From Lachnospiraceae bacterium (GTDB lineage: Bacteria; Bacillota; Clostridia; Lachnospirales; Lachnospiraceae), in assembly GCA_017619975.1 (NCBI GenBank), contig JAFZRH010000080.1, forward strand, positions 1 through 63,641: a stretch of DNA of 63,641 nucleotides, read 5' to 3'. Shown one piece after another: positions 51,311 to 61,106 of this stretch. Each line of letters opens with the position of its first letter. The stretch's first letter is position 1. The notes below the pieces were generated by a model. The model was not told the origin of the DNA. It ran no database searches and saw only the letters and a program-made list of their open reading frames with translations. The position numbers were made by a program, and so were the translations under genes.

Positions 51311-51377
51311 TTGACACCGTCCGAAAAAGCGACTGTCAAGGAAGCTTTTTCGTTGACGGTGGAGGGAGGACAAGATA

Positions 51378-51447
51378 TATCATACGAAAAAGATATGATA
51401 CAGAAAATATTATACGTATTTTATTTTTTCTGTCAAGGTGGTATACT
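51378..51447 (+). promoter_or_regulatory. Promoter region of pyrG-guaA
   Basis: A TATCATA/TATGATA inverted repeat (51378-51400) lies in an AT-rich stretch, followed by an extended -10 TGGTATACT (TATACT 51442-51447). The -35 is weak. The promoter is about 70 bases before the pyrG ATG. Confidence 0.6.
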
Positions 51448-51513
51448 AAACAGGTATTTTTGAAAATCGGCTCCGGCTGTTTTCAAAAAGGCGGCTCCCC
51501 CAAGGAGGCAGAT

Positions 51514-53112
51514 ATGAAATACATCTTTGTAACCGGCGGCGTTGTTTCCGGTCTCGGAAAAGGCATCTGCGCCTCGTCGCTGGCCCGGCTGTTAAAAGCC
51601 CGGGGCTTCAAGGTGCAGAACCAGAAATTCGACCCGTATCTGAATGTGGATCCGGGCACCATGAGTCCCTATCAGCATGGGGAGGTCTTTGTGACCGACG
51701 ACGGCGCGGAGACGGACCTGGATCTGGGACACTACGAACGCTTCGCCGACGAAGCCTTAAGCGCGGCCTCTTCGGTCTCTTCCGGAAAAATCTACTGGAG
51801 CGTCCTGAACCGGGAACGGCAGGGCGGCTATCTCGGACACACCGTTCAGATCATTCCTCACATCACGGACGAAATCAAAAAAAATATCTACGCCATGGCC
51901 GAGAAGGGCCTGGATGCGGCAATCTGCGAGATCGGCGGAACGGTCGGCGATATCGAGAGCCAGCCGTATCTGGAAGCGATCCGTCAGGTGGCGGCGGAAC
52001 AGGGACGCGGCAACGTAGTCTTTATTCATGTGCCGCTGGTCGTGGAGATTCCGGGAAGCGGCGAATTAAAGAGCAAGCCTGTGCAGCATTCCGTGCGGGA
52101 GCTGCAGGCGGCCGGCATCAAGCCGGATATCCTGGTCTGCCGCAGCAATCAGCCGTTAAGCGATGAGATCCGCGAGAAAATCGCGCTGCTCTGCAGCCTG
52201 GACAAGGACGCGGTGATCGAAAGCCTGACGGCGGATACCATCTACGCGGTGCCGCTGATGCTGGAAGAGGAAGGCCTGGCGGAGACGGTCTGCCGGAAGC
52301 TGGGCTGGCCGGAGCGCGAGCCGGATCTGAAAGAATGGCGGGAGATGGTGGAGCGGATCCGCCGGGCGGATCAGACGCTGCACATCGCGCTGGTGGGCAA
52401 ATATGTGCAGCTGCACGATGCGTATTTAAGCATTGAGGAAGCCCTGCATCACGCGGCGGCAGCGGCGGGAGCCGTGGCCGATATTCATTGGATCGACTCC
52501 GAAACGCTGACGGAGGAAAACGCGGCATCGGTCCTGGGCGGCTGCGACGGGATCATCGTACCCGGCGGCTTCGGAAGCCGGGGGATCGAGGGCATGATCA
52601 CAGCGGCCCGCTATGCGCGGGAAAACGGCGTGCCCTATTTCGGCATCTGCCTCGGCATGCAGGTTGCCGTGATCGAGTTCGCCCGCCACGTGCTGGGCTG
52701 GCCGGACGCGAACTCCACGGAATTTGATGAAAACACGGCCCATCCGGTCATCGATCTGATGCCGGACCAGGTCGATATTACCGAGAAAGGCGGCACGATG
52801 CGGCTGGGCGCGTATCCCTGCGAGCTGAAGGCGGGCAGTCTGGTCCGGGAAGCGTACGGCGTCCCGCTGATCCGGGAGCGTCACCGCCACCGCTATGAAT
52901 TCAACAACGCCTACCGTCTGCTTTACGAATCGAAGGGCTTAAGTCTCTGCGGCCAGTCTCCGGACCGGAAGCTGGTGGAGATCGTGGAAAAAGTCGGCGG
53001 CAGCTGGTTTGTGGGCGTCCAGTTCCATCCGGAATTTTTAAGCCGCCCGAACCGGCCGCATCCTTTGTTCGCAGCTTTCATCAAGGCCCAGCGGGAAAGG
53101 AAAGGCGTATGA
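51514..53112 (+). CDS. pyrG: CTP synthase
   Basis: 532 residues. Synthetase domain starts [35 protein letters not shown], with [22 protein letters not shown] and the [12 protein letters not shown] segment. C-terminal class I glutaminase has [16 protein letters not shown] (Cys nucleophile) and [13 protein letters not shown] (His, Glu). Makes CTP from UTP, ATP and glutamine. The ATG at 51514 follows AAGGAGG; the frame is open far upstream but that sequence is repeat DNA. Overlaps guaA by four bases. Confidence 0.98.
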   Translation: MKYIFVTGGVVSGLGKGICASSLARLLKARGFKVQNQKFDPYLNVDPGTMSPYQHGEVFVTDDGAETDLDLGHYERFADEALSAASSVSSGKIYWSVLNRERQGGYLGHTVQIIPHITDEIKKNIYAMAEKGLDAAICEIGGTVGDIESQPYLEAIRQVAAEQGRGNVVFIHVPLVVEIPGSGELKSKPVQHSVRELQAAGIKPDILVCRSNQPLSDEIREKIALLCSLDKDAVIESLTADTIYAVPLMLEEEGLAETVCRKLGWPEREPDLKEWREMVERIRRADQTLHIALVGKYVQLHDAYLSIEEALHHAAAAAGAVADIHWIDSETLTEENAASVLGGCDGIIVPGGFGSRGIEGMITAARYARENGVPYFGICLGMQVAVIEFARHVLGWPDANSTEFDENTAHPVIDLMPDQVDITEKGGTMRLGAYPCELKAGSLVREAYGVPLIRERHRHRYEFNNAYRLLYESKGLSLCGQSPDRKLVEIVEKVGGSWFVGVQFHPEFLSRPNRPHPLFAAFIKAQRERKGV

Positions 53113-54647
53113 ATCAGACGGTGATCGTACTGGACTTCGGCGGCCAGTACTCCCAGCTGATCGCGCGGAAGATCCGCGAGTGTCAGGTGTACTGCGAAGT
53201 GCTGCCCTGGACGGCGAGGACTGAGACGATCCTGGCCAAAAAGCCGATCGGTCTTGTCTTTTCCGGCGGACCGGCCAGCGTTTACGCGGAAGGGGCGCCG
53301 ACCGTGGAGAAAGCGCTTTTAGAGCAGGGCATCCCCGTCCTCGGGATCTGCTACGGCTGTCAGCTGATGGTGCGCCTTCTGGGCGGTGAAGTAAAGGCTG
53401 CCCAGGCAGATACCGCCCGGGAATACGGCCGCACACAGACCGCTTTTGACACCGAAACACCGCTGTTTGCGGGCCTTCCGGCGGAGGGGATCAGCTGGAT
53501 GAGCCACGGCGACTATGTGAGCCGCCTGCCGGACGGCTTTGCGATCTGCGCAAAGACCGCGCACTGCCCGAACGCCGGGGTCTTTAACAAAGACCGCCGT
53601 TTGTACGGTCTGCAGTTCCACCCCGAAGTGCGCCACACGGAAAACGGAAAAGAGATGATCCGCCGCTTCCTGGCGGACGTCTGCGGTGCAGAAGGCGACT
53701 GGGTCATGAAGGATTTCGCGGCCCGGGCCGTGGAAGAGATTCGGGCAAAAGTGGGAGAGGAGAAGGTCCTGCTCGCGCTTTCCGGCGGTGTGGATTCTTC
53801 CGTGGCAGCCGCGCTGATCAGCCGGGCGATCGGAAAGAGACTGATCTCAATTTACGTGGATCACGGTCTGATGCGGAAAAACGAAAGCGAAGAGGTGGAA
53901 GCCTACTATTCCGCGCTGCCGCTCGAGTTTCACCGGATCAACGCGGAGGAGCGCTTTCTGGCCGGTCTCAAAGGGGTCACGGATCCCGAAAAAAAGCGCC
54001 GCTTCATCGGCGCGGAATTTATAAAGGTCTTTTCCGAAGCGGCCGAAACCTACGGCCCGGCCGCGTATCTGGCGCAGGGGACCATCTATCCGGACGTGAT
54101 CGAATCCGGCGCGGCCGGCGGTCATACCATCAAGAGCCACCACAACGTGGGAGGCCTGCCGGAACAGATCGGTTTTCAAGGCATCGTGGAACCGCTGCGG
54201 ATCCTCTTTAAGGATGAGGTCCGCGCGCTCGGCCGGGAGCTGGGCGTGCCGGAAAGCATCGTCAGCCGCCAGCCCTTCCCGGGGCCGGGCCTGGCGGTCC
54301 GCGTGATCGGGGAAGTGACGGCGGAAAAGCTGAAGATCGTCCGTGAAGCGGACGCCGTTTTCCGGGAAGTCATGGCCAGGCGCTCACTGGCGGGATCGGC
54401 CGATCAGTTCTTCGCGGTCCTGACCGATATGCGGACCGTGGGTGTGATGGGCGATGAGCGGAGTTACCAGTATACCGTGGCGCTGCGGGCCGTGACGACC
54501 GAGGACTTTATGACGGCGGATTTTGCCCGCATCCCCTACGAAGCGCTGGAGGAGGTCTCCCGCCGCATCGTGAATGAGGTCCCGGGCGTGAACCGGGTGG
54601 TCTACGATATCACGTCCAAGCCGCCGTCGACGGTGGAGTTCGAGTAA
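53109..54647 (+). CDS. guaA: GMP synthase (glutamine-hydrolysing)
   Basis: 512 residues. N-terminal class I glutaminase: [30 protein letters not shown] (Cys) and [19 protein letters not shown] pyrophosphatase P-loop: [17 protein letters not shown] (about residue 220). C-terminal dimerisation domain ends [20 protein letters not shown], with the correct PPSTVE-FE end. Converts XMP to GMP. Start overlaps the pyrG stop by four bases. Confidence 0.98.
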   Translation: MNQTVIVLDFGGQYSQLIARKIRECQVYCEVLPWTARTETILAKKPIGLVFSGGPASVYAEGAPTVEKALLEQGIPVLGICYGCQLMVRLLGGEVKAAQADTAREYGRTQTAFDTETPLFAGLPAEGISWMSHGDYVSRLPDGFAICAKTAHCPNAGVFNKDRRLYGLQFHPEVRHTENGKEMIRRFLADVCGAEGDWVMKDFAARAVEEIRAKVGEEKVLLALSGGVDSSVAAALISRAIGKRLISIYVDHGLMRKNESEEVEAYYSALPLEFHRINAEERFLAGLKGVTDPEKKRRFIGAEFIKVFSEAAETYGPAAYLAQGTIYPDVIESGAAGGHTIKSHHNVGGLPEQIGFQGIVEPLRILFKDEVRALGRELGVPESIVSRQPFPGPGLAVRVIGEVTAEKLKIVREADAVFREVMARRSLAGSADQFFAVLTDMRTVGVMGDERSYQYTVALRAVTTEDFMTADFARIPYEALEEVSRRIVNEVPGVNRVVYDITSKPPSTVEFE

Positions 54648-54709
54648 AAGCGGCCGACAGCAAAAACAGGAAGAAAATTATCTATACAGCCGGACAGGAG
54701 GAAACAATC

Positions 54710-56458
54710 ATGAACGAGAGGACAGGCGAAAAAGAACGCTTCGGAACACTGCTCTTTAACGAAAGCGCCATGAAACAGTATATCTCGGGGGAATCTCTGG
54801 ATGTCTGGCGGGAATGTGTCCGGACCCGGACCGTTCTGCCGGAAAAGATCGCGGCGGATATTGCCGACGGCATGAAGCGCTGGGCGCTGGAAAAAGGCGC
54901 GACTCATTATACGCACTGGTTCCAGCCGCTGACCGGAGAGACCGCGGAAAAGCATGAAGGCTTCCTGATCCCGGACGGCCGGGACGGTTACCGCATGGAA
55001 TTCTCGCGCAGAGAACTGCTCCAGGGCGAACCGGATGCTTCCTCCTTCCCTTCGGGCGGTCTGCGCTCGACCTTTGAAGCAAGGGGCTACAGTGCCTGGG
55101 ATCCGACCTCCAGCGCGTTCATTAAGGATAAAGTCCTTTGCATTCCGACCGTTTTCTGCGCGTATTCCGGCGAAGTGCTGGATAAAAAAACACCGCTGCT
55201 GCGTTCCTGTGAGGCTTTAAACAAGCAGGCGATCCGGATCCTGAGGCTGCTGGGCGATGATAAGACCGAAAGCGTCCGCGTCAACGTCGGTCCGGAACAG
55301 GAATATTTCCTGATCCCGAAACGGCTGTTTAAAGAACGCGAAGACCTGCGTCTCTGCGGCAGGACCCTGTTCGGGGCCGACGCGCCGAAAAAGCAGGAGC
55401 TGGACGATCATTATTACGGACAGATCAAGCCGGAGATCACGGCTTTTATGCAGGATCTGAACGAGGAGCTTTGGAAGCTGGGCATCTGCGCGAAGACAGA
55501 GCACAACGAGGTCGCTCCGGCTCAGTATGAGATGGCGCCTTTCTTTACCGACGCCAATACCGCCAACGACCAGAATCAGCTGACCATGGAGATCATGAAG
55601 CGGGTCGCGGACCGTCACGATCTGGTCTGCCTGCTGCATGAAAAGCCGTTTGCGGGCGTCAACGGCTCCGGCAAGCACGTCAACTGGTCCGTTTCCACGG
55701 ACGGCGGAGAGAATCTGCTGTCCCCGGGCTCCACACCGGCCGAAAACACCCGTTTCCTGCTGGTCCTTGCGGCGTTCTTAAAAGGCGTGGATGAGTATCA
55801 GGAGCTGCTGCGCTGCTCGGCGGCCCATGCCGGCAACGATCAGCGTCTGGGCGGACAGGAGGCGCCGCCGGCCATTATCTCGGTCTTTGTCGGGACAGAG
55901 CTGGAAGGCGTGATCGACGCCATCATTCGGGACGAGCCGTATGAAAACCGGGACGATCATCTTCTGACGGTCGGCAAGGACGTTCTGCTGCAGCTTTCCA
56001 AAGACAATACCGACCGGAACCGGACGTCGCCGGTCGCTTTTACCGGCAACAAGTTTGAGTTCCGCATGCCCGGCTCCAGCCAGTCCATCGCGACGCCGGT
56101 CACCTATCTGAACACGATCCTGGCTCAGGAACTGAAGGAAGCCGCCGACAGTCTGGAGGAGGCGAAGGACTGCCGCGAGGCGCTCCGGCCGCTGATCCGG
56201 AAGATGTTTACCGAACACCGGCGCATCCTCTTCAACGGCAACGGTTACGATCAGGCCTGGATCGGGGAAGCGAAGAAGCGGGGACTGAAAAACCTGCGGA
56301 ATACTGCGGAAGCCCTGCCGGAGAACTTAAGCGAGAAGAACATCCGTCTTCTGACCGAAAACGGGATCTATACCCGCAAGGAGATGGAATCCCGCAACGA
56401 AGTCCGCATGGAAAAATACTGCAGTCTCACGGTCATCGAGGCACGGACCCTGCTCTAA
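54710..56458 (+). CDS. glnN: Type III glutamine synthetase, main part (ends at in-frame TAA)
   Basis: 582 residues. ATP-dependent glutamine formation. GSIII marks are RTFEARGYSAWDPTSSAFI-type, FCAYSGEVLDKKTPLL, NVGPEQEYFL, AKTEHNEVAPAQYEMAP, GVNGSGKHVNWS and NRTSPVAFTGNKFEFRMPGSSQS, all intact. The frame stops at TAA (56456-56458) right after VIEARTLL, where family members continue for about 100 residues. The missing part is encoded in the same frame from the very next codon, ATG. Full length would be 687 residues, the family's normal size. AGGAGG precedes the start. The main catalytic body is complete. Confidence 0.9.
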   Translation: MNERTGEKERFGTLLFNESAMKQYISGESLDVWRECVRTRTVLPEKIAADIADGMKRWALEKGATHYTHWFQPLTGETAEKHEGFLIPDGRDGYRMEFSRRELLQGEPDASSFPSGGLRSTFEARGYSAWDPTSSAFIKDKVLCIPTVFCAYSGEVLDKKTPLLRSCEALNKQAIRILRLLGDDKTESVRVNVGPEQEYFLIPKRLFKEREDLRLCGRTLFGADAPKKQELDDHYYGQIKPEITAFMQDLNEELWKLGICAKTEHNEVAPAQYEMAPFFTDANTANDQNQLTMEIMKRVADRHDLVCLLHEKPFAGVNGSGKHVNWSVSTDGGENLLSPGSTPAENTRFLLVLAAFLKGVDEYQELLRCSAAHAGNDQRLGGQEAPPAIISVFVGTELEGVIDAIIRDEPYENRDDHLLTVGKDVLLQLSKDNTDRNRTSPVAFTGNKFEFRMPGSSQSIATPVTYLNTILAQELKEAADSLEEAKDCREALRPLIRKMFTEHRRILFNGNGYDQAWIGEAKKRGLKNLRNTAEALPENLSEKNIRLLTENGIYTRKEMESRNEVRMEKYCSLTVIEARTLL

Positions 56459-56773
56459 ATGATCCGGAAAGGGATCTTCGGAGCGGTCAGCGACTATCTG
56501 TCCGCCATGCCGGGCCGCTATCATTTTGAAAAACATCTGGCCGAAAAAGCCGGCGCGCTGGGCAACGAGCTGCTGCATGCGGCGGAAGTTCTGGAAGAGG
56601 CCGTCAGACTCTTTGAGGAAAAGACGGACGCGAAAGAAAAGCTTTCGGTCTGCAGCGAAGTCATCGTACCGAAGATGGCCGCCTGCCGGAAGGTGATCGA
56701 TCAGCTGGAAAAAATCGTGGACGACCGTTTCTGGCCGTACCCGACTTACACGGAACTCATGTTTACGATCTGA
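56459..56773 (+). CDS. Detached C-terminal part of type III glutamine synthetase
   Basis: 104 residues in the same frame as the upstream gene and beginning with ATG immediately after its TAA (TAAATG). MIRKGIFGAVSDYL and the closing DDRFWPYPTYTELMFTI match the helical C-terminal end of GSIII. Expression would require readthrough or reinitiation; there is no separate ribosome site, since the preceding codons lie in the parent gene. It could be a natural split, a nonsense mutation in this strain, or a sequencing error. Confidence 0.8.
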   Translation: MIRKGIFGAVSDYLSAMPGRYHFEKHLAEKAGALGNELLHAAEVLEEAVRLFEEKTDAKEKLSVCSEVIVPKMAACRKVIDQLEKIVDDRFWPYPTYTELMFTI

Positions 56774-56775
56774 TC

Positions 56776-56830
56776 GTGTCATCCTGAGCAAAGCTCTTTT
56801 GTGTCATCCTGAGCAAAGCGAAGGATCTTA
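56776..56830 (+). repeat. GTGTCAT element, copy 3, partial with a duplicated end
   Basis: GTGTCATCCTGAGCAAAGC begins at 56776 and again at 56801 (25-bp period), ending with GAAGGATCTT (56820-56829). Only one end is present, so it is a truncated relative of the copies at 39064 and 51136. It lies in the leader of glmS. Confidence 0.75.
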
Positions 56831-56862
56831 ACAATAATCACAGACTAAATACGGAGGCAACT

Positions 56863-58680
56863 ATGTGCGGAATCATCGGATATACCGGACAGGATCCGGC
56901 CGTACCGATCCTGCTGGACGGCTTAAAAAAGCTGGAATACCGGGGCTATGACTCGGCCGGGATCGCGGTTCAGACAAAAGACGGTCTGCATATGATCAAG
57001 GCCAGCGGCAAGGTGGATCACCTGGCGGCGTGCGCGGCTGAAGCAACAGACCTGGAAGGCGTGTGCGGCATCGGACACACCCGCTGGGCGACGCACGGCT
57101 CGCCGAGCGATATCAATGCGCATCCGCATATGTCGGCGGACGGCCGCTTTGCCATCGTGCACAACGGAATCATTGAGAACTATCTGGAGATCAAAACAGA
57201 GCTGGAGGAGAAGGGCATCGTTTTTGCCAGCGAGACGGACACGGAGGTGATCGTGCAGCTGCTGGCTTTCTATTACGACGGAGACGTGCGGAAAAGTCTG
57301 ATGCGGACGATCCGCCGGCTGGAGGGCTCCTATGCGCTGGCGGTCCTCTGCGCGGACGAGCCCGGAACGGTTTTTGCCGCCCGCATGTCCAGCCCGCTGA
57401 TCGTAGGCGTCGGGGCGGGAGAGAATTATTTCGCGTCGGATATCACGGCCCTGATCCGTCATACGAAAGACGTGATCGATCTGGACGACGGCGAGACCGC
57501 CGAGATCCGTACGGACAGCGTCAAGATCTACGACCGCTACGGTGCCCGGATCGAAAAAAAGCCGCGGCACATCCTCTGGGATATCGCGGCGGCAGAAAAA
57601 GGCGGCTACGACCACTTCATGATGAAGGAGATCATGGAGCAGCCGCAGGCGCTGCAGGCGACCATTGAGCCGAGAATCAAGAACGGAAAGATCGTACTGG
57701 ATTCGGTCGAGCTGGATATGAAAAAGTTTGACCGCATCATGATCACGGCCTGCGGTTCGGCCTATCACGCGGGCTGCGTGGGGCGGATCGTGATCGAGAC
57801 GCTCTGCCGCATTCCCGTGGAGGCGGAGGTCGCGAGCGAGTTTCGTTACCGGGACGCGGTCATCAATGAAAAGACGCTGCTGATCGTGATCAGTCAGTCC
57901 GGCGAGACGGCCGATACGATCGCTGCGTTAAAGGAAGGGAAGAGCAAAGGCGCAACTACGCTGGCCATCGTTAATGTGGTCGGCAGCACCATCGCGAAGC
58001 TGGCGGATCAGGTGATCTATACCTGGGCCGGGCCGGAGATCGCGGTCGCTACGACCAAGGGATATGTCACGCAGCTGGCGATCCTGGACCTCTTTGCCGT
58101 CTGGGCCGCGAAAGAGCTGGGACGTCTGGAGGAGACGGCTTACAAACAGCTGGTGAAGGGCTTAAAGGCGCTGCCGTCCAAAGCACAGCGGGCCCTGGAT
58201 CTCAGCGCCGGCGTGAAGCGTCTGGCCGCTCTCTATCATGACCGTCAGTCGCTCTTCTTTATCGGCCGGAACCTGGACTATGCGCTGGCCATGGAAGGCT
58301 CGCTGAAGCTGAAGGAGATCTCGTACCTGCATTCGGAGGCCTATGCGGCAGGCGAGCTCAAGCACGGAACCATCGCGCTGATCGAGCCGGGGCGTCTGGT
58401 GGTGGCGCTTTGCTGCTGCGAGCGCCTGTACGAAAAGACCGCCTCCAATATCCAGCAGGTGAAAGCCCGCGGGGCGACAGTTCTGGCGGTGGCGCCGGAA
58501 TCCCGGCGGCAGGTCTACGGCGAGGCGGATCATGTGCTGCAGGTGCCGGATACGCACCCGCTGTTATATCCGGTCGTCGAGATCATTCCGCTGCAGCTTT
58601 TGGCCTACTATGTCGCGCTGGAGAACGGCTGCGATATCGACAAGCCGAAAAACCTGGCCAAGTCCGTGACGGTGGAATAA
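56863..58680 (+). CDS. glmS: Glutamine-fructose-6-phosphate aminotransferase
   Basis: 605 residues. N-terminal cysteine nucleophile MCGIIGYTGQ with RGYDSAGIA and HTRWATHG of the class II glutaminase, then two SIS domains (ACGSAYHAGCVGR and the ISQSGETADT / GRNLDYALAMEGSLKLKEIS region), ending NLAKSVTVE. Makes glucosamine-6-phosphate for cell walls. GGAGG precedes the ATG. The 90-base leader has no glmS ribozyme. Confidence 0.98.
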   Translation: MCGIIGYTGQDPAVPILLDGLKKLEYRGYDSAGIAVQTKDGLHMIKASGKVDHLAACAAEATDLEGVCGIGHTRWATHGSPSDINAHPHMSADGRFAIVHNGIIENYLEIKTELEEKGIVFASETDTEVIVQLLAFYYDGDVRKSLMRTIRRLEGSYALAVLCADEPGTVFAARMSSPLIVGVGAGENYFASDITALIRHTKDVIDLDDGETAEIRTDSVKIYDRYGARIEKKPRHILWDIAAAEKGGYDHFMMKEIMEQPQALQATIEPRIKNGKIVLDSVELDMKKFDRIMITACGSAYHAGCVGRIVIETLCRIPVEAEVASEFRYRDAVINEKTLLIVISQSGETADTIAALKEGKSKGATTLAIVNVVGSTIAKLADQVIYTWAGPEIAVATTKGYVTQLAILDLFAVWAAKELGRLEETAYKQLVKGLKALPSKAQRALDLSAGVKRLAALYHDRQSLFFIGRNLDYALAMEGSLKLKEISYLHSEAYAAGELKHGTIALIEPGRLVVALCCCERLYEKTASNIQQVKARGATVLAVAPESRRQVYGEADHVLQVPDTHPLLYPVVEIIPLQLLAYYVALENGCDIDKPKNLAKSVTVE

Positions 58681-58707
58681 GCGCTTCCGCGCTCCCCCAA
58701 GGAAGCG

Positions 58708-58866
58708 ATGACAGAAAAACCGCTGCGCTAGACGTCGCTGCCTCGATAAACTTTTCTCTGCCCGGTTCGGCGACCTTCCGTAATAGAAGGAAAATTGTCA
58801 GGTCGCCTCAATGGGCGTTCGAAAAGTTTATTCGGGCGCGCTCCGCCGCGCAGCGGTTTTTGTCAT
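58708..58866. repeat. Palindromic intergenic element, copy D (159 bp)
   Basis: Inverted ends ATGACAGAAAAACCGCTGCGC (split by one G insertion; 58708-58728) and GCGCAGCGGTTTTTGTCAT (58848-58866). Core hairpin 58769-58807: GGCGACC...GGTCGCC with loop complement TGACAATTTTCCTTCTATT, matching copy A in opposite orientation. Outer arms AACTTTTC and GAAAAGTT also pair. The right end contains the dpaL stop codon. Confidence 0.85.
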
Positions 58867-60047
58867 TCCCCTACGATTCTCTTATAGTTTTCCGGGTCCG
58901 TGTCGCCCTCGGTGTTGACCAGCAAGATCACGGAATCCCTGTCGATCCGGAAGAACGAGCGCAGCTCGGGAGACTGCAGGATCTTTAACAGCAGGCCGTA
59001 GGAAACGGCGCCGGATTCGCCGGCCTTCACCGCGGGATCCGCTCCGAGCGGATTCGCGTACGTACGCATGCCATCCTCGGTGATTCGGTCATCGCAGGCG
59101 GCAAAAAAGGCCGACCCGTCCCGCAGCAAAGGCCAGACGCTCTCGCAGGGCGTGCCGCAGTTAAGACCGGCCATGATCGTCACGGGATTGCCTTCGATCG
59201 AATGCGCTTTGCCGTCTTCGGCCTGTGCGGAGACGTAAAAGCAGGCGGCGGCCTTCGGTTCGACGACCGTGATCAGCGGCTTTCTGTCCGCGGCACGGCT
59301 TAGGAAATAGGACGCGAGACTGCCTGCCATCGCACCGACACCGGCCTGCAGAAAAATGTGGGTCGGTTCTTTTCCGCCGAGCTGCTTTTCGGCTTCTGCG
59401 GCCAGTGTCAGATAGCCTTCCATGATCCAGTGCGGGATCTTCTCATAACCCGGCCAGGAGGTGTCCTGGATCAGAATCCAACCGTTCTGCTCAGCCAAAG
59501 AGGCAGCCAGCTGAACGGTTTTATCATAATTGACGTCTGTGATGAGCGCCTCTGCATTCCCGGCTTCTTCGATCGCCCTTCGCCGCGCTTCCACCGTGCC
59601 CTTCGGCATGAAAACGTGCGCCCGGCAGCCGAAAAGTTTGGCAGCCCAGGAAACGCCCTTGCCGTGGTTGCCGTCGGTTGCGGTCGCAAATTCGATCCGG
59701 CGGCAGCGCCCGCGGATCTCCTCCCGCAAAAAATCCGGATAGGAAGCGGTCCGGGGATCCAGTCCGAGTTTTTCGCAGAGGATGCGGAACATGGAATAGC
59801 TGCCGCCCAGCCCTTTAAACGCTTTCAGTCCGAACCGCGTCGATTCGTCTTTGACATAGATGCCGCCGGTGCCGTACCGTGCGGCAGCAGCAGAAAGCGA
59901 CAGCAGCGCCGTCTCCCGGTACAGGGGCAGACTTCGGTGAAAACGAAGGGTCTCCCGCGCCTCAATGCCGGTAAAGGGGAGAGAAGAGGCGCAGATTTCG
60001 GGCTGCTGCGCCAGCACGTCCAGTTCTTTGCTGAGATACTGTTTCAT
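58863..60047 (-). CDS. dpaL: Diaminopropionate ammonia-lyase
   Basis: 394 residues. PLP-dependent elimination from 2,3-diaminopropionate giving pyruvate and ammonia. PLP Lys in FGLKAFKGLGGSYSM (about residue 77), TATDGNHGKGVSWAA, FMPKG, DTSWPGYEKIPHWIMEGY, LQAGVGAMAG and the final VNTEGDTDPENY all match YgeX/DpaL. The ATG at 60047 follows AGGAAAGGAAGG. An in-frame ATG at 60167 adds 40 residues of unfamiliar sequence, so it is not chosen. The stop codon lies inside the repeat element. Confidence 0.92.
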   Translation of the reverse strand: MKQYLSKELDVLAQQPEICASSLPFTGIEARETLRFHRSLPLYRETALLSLSAAAARYGTGGIYVKDESTRFGLKAFKGLGGSYSMFRILCEKLGLDPRTASYPDFLREEIRGRCRRIEFATATDGNHGKGVSWAAKLFGCRAHVFMPKGTVEARRRAIEEAGNAEALITDVNYDKTVQLAASLAEQNGWILIQDTSWPGYEKIPHWIMEGYLTLAAEAEKQLGGKEPTHIFLQAGVGAMAGSLASYFLSRAADRKPLITVVEPKAAACFYVSAQAEDGKAHSIEGNPVTIMAGLNCGTPCESVWPLLRDGSAFFAACDDRITEDGMRTYANPLGADPAVKAGESGAVSYGLLLKILQSPELRSFFRIDRDSVILLVNTEGDTDPENYKRIVGE

Positions 60048-60224
60048 TTCCTTCCTTTCCTGGGATCCGTTCAGATCGGTATTGAACAGGTGAAGAGTCT
60101 CCTGTGTATAGGGAAAGAAAATCCGTCTTTCGCTTTCAAAAGTGTCTTTGGGAAAATGCTGTTCCATCCGATGATTCCTGCCCCCTTGCCAAAAAGGTTT
60201 TGTGTGACGGCCCGAAAACTGCCG

Positions 60225-61082
60225 TCAATCGATATGGGTTTTAAAGCAGAGATAGTTTCCGACACAAAAGAATCCGCATTCCTTCGCCGCTTCTTCGTAT
60301 TCTGCCTCGCAGAAGAAGGTCATAAACCGTCCGCCCTTCCGCCTGGCTTCCGACAGGGCCGCGCTTAACAGATCTTTGAAAAGCGCCGGATCGTATAAGC
60401 CGGGCAGGATATCGATCCCGAAGATCTCAAACCACCCGTCGTTGACATCTCTGTAATAAACGGCGCCCTGCGCTTCCCCGTCCGTCTCATTGACAAAGAC
60501 GGTCCAGCCGTCCAGATCGGCGAGTATTCGCTCGGAATTCCAGTACATATCGCCCTCGGTCTTTCGATGAAGAGCGGCAAAGCTTTCATAGTTTTCCCGG
60601 GTGATCCGCCGGACCGTATTCCGCAGCGGAAGCGGCTCAAAACCGTCCAGGAGAGCGGTGTTGTTGTAGTCGTCTTCGATACATTCAAACCCGTATCCGC
60701 GCAGAGTTTTTACAGCCTCGCGATTCTCGGCAGGAAAGCCGAAATATGCATCATAGTCGTGAAAACGCTCGCCGATATAGGCCAGAAATTCCGTGATTGC
60801 CCGATCCGCCGCCCGATTCACGTTGAAGCAGATCGTTTGAAGGTAGCTGTCTTCCGGTATCCGGTAATAGTGGATCAGCCCCTGAACGTCTCCCTCGTAT
60901 TCAAACAAAAGCATTTCTTCGGTTTCCCGCTCAAACGCCCGGGAAGCGCGTTCAAGAAACATAGCCTTGGTTTTGATCCTGTCACAATAGGTCGGATAGG
61001 CGGATTTCGACGGATCCATAGCCAGTTCATAGGCGAAATCGGCATATTTTTCAAATTCTTCACGGGAACAGGGACGCAGCAT
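60225..61082 (-). CDS. GNAT-family N-acetyltransferase (tandem-type)
   Basis: 285 residues. Two GNAT-like halves: about 10-140 (ends ENREAVKTLRGYGFECIEDD) and 155-285 (ends FCEAEYEEAAKECGFFCVGN). Acetyl-CoA-binding strand residues are visible in EAQGAVYYRDVNDGWFEIFGI. The start at 61082 follows GGAGGG. Substrate unknown. It sits between the DMT exporter and dpaL on the same strand; a joint resistance role cannot be proven. Confidence 0.8.
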   Translation of the reverse strand: MLRPCSREEFEKYADFAYELAMDPSKSAYPTYCDRIKTKAMFLERASRAFERETEEMLLFEYEGDVQGLIHYYRIPEDSYLQTICFNVNRAADRAITEFLAYIGERFHDYDAYFGFPAENREAVKTLRGYGFECIEDDYNNTALLDGFEPLPLRNTVRRITRENYESFAALHRKTEGDMYWNSERILADLDGWTVFVNETDGEAQGAVYYRDVNDGWFEIFGIDILPGLYDPALFKDLLSAALSEARRKGGRFMTFFCEAEYEEAAKECGFFCVGNYLCFKTHID

Positions 61083-61106
61083 CTTTACCCTCCGGTCAGG
61101 CATGGT

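Noticed and set aside
51085..51513. N-terminal extension of CTP synthase by about 143 residues
   Set aside because: The upstream open frame runs through a repeat element and a promoter; the ATG at 51514 has AAGGAGG and starts the conserved KYIFVTGG.
56774..56862. Possible glmS ribozyme
   Set aside because: Only 89 bases precede the ATG and they are repeat copies; the ribozyme's conserved core and pairing are absent.
60048..60167. Longer start for diaminopropionate ammonia-lyase
   Set aside because: The extra 40 residues do not resemble the family, while the ATG at 60047 has a much stronger ribosome site. Not fully excluded.
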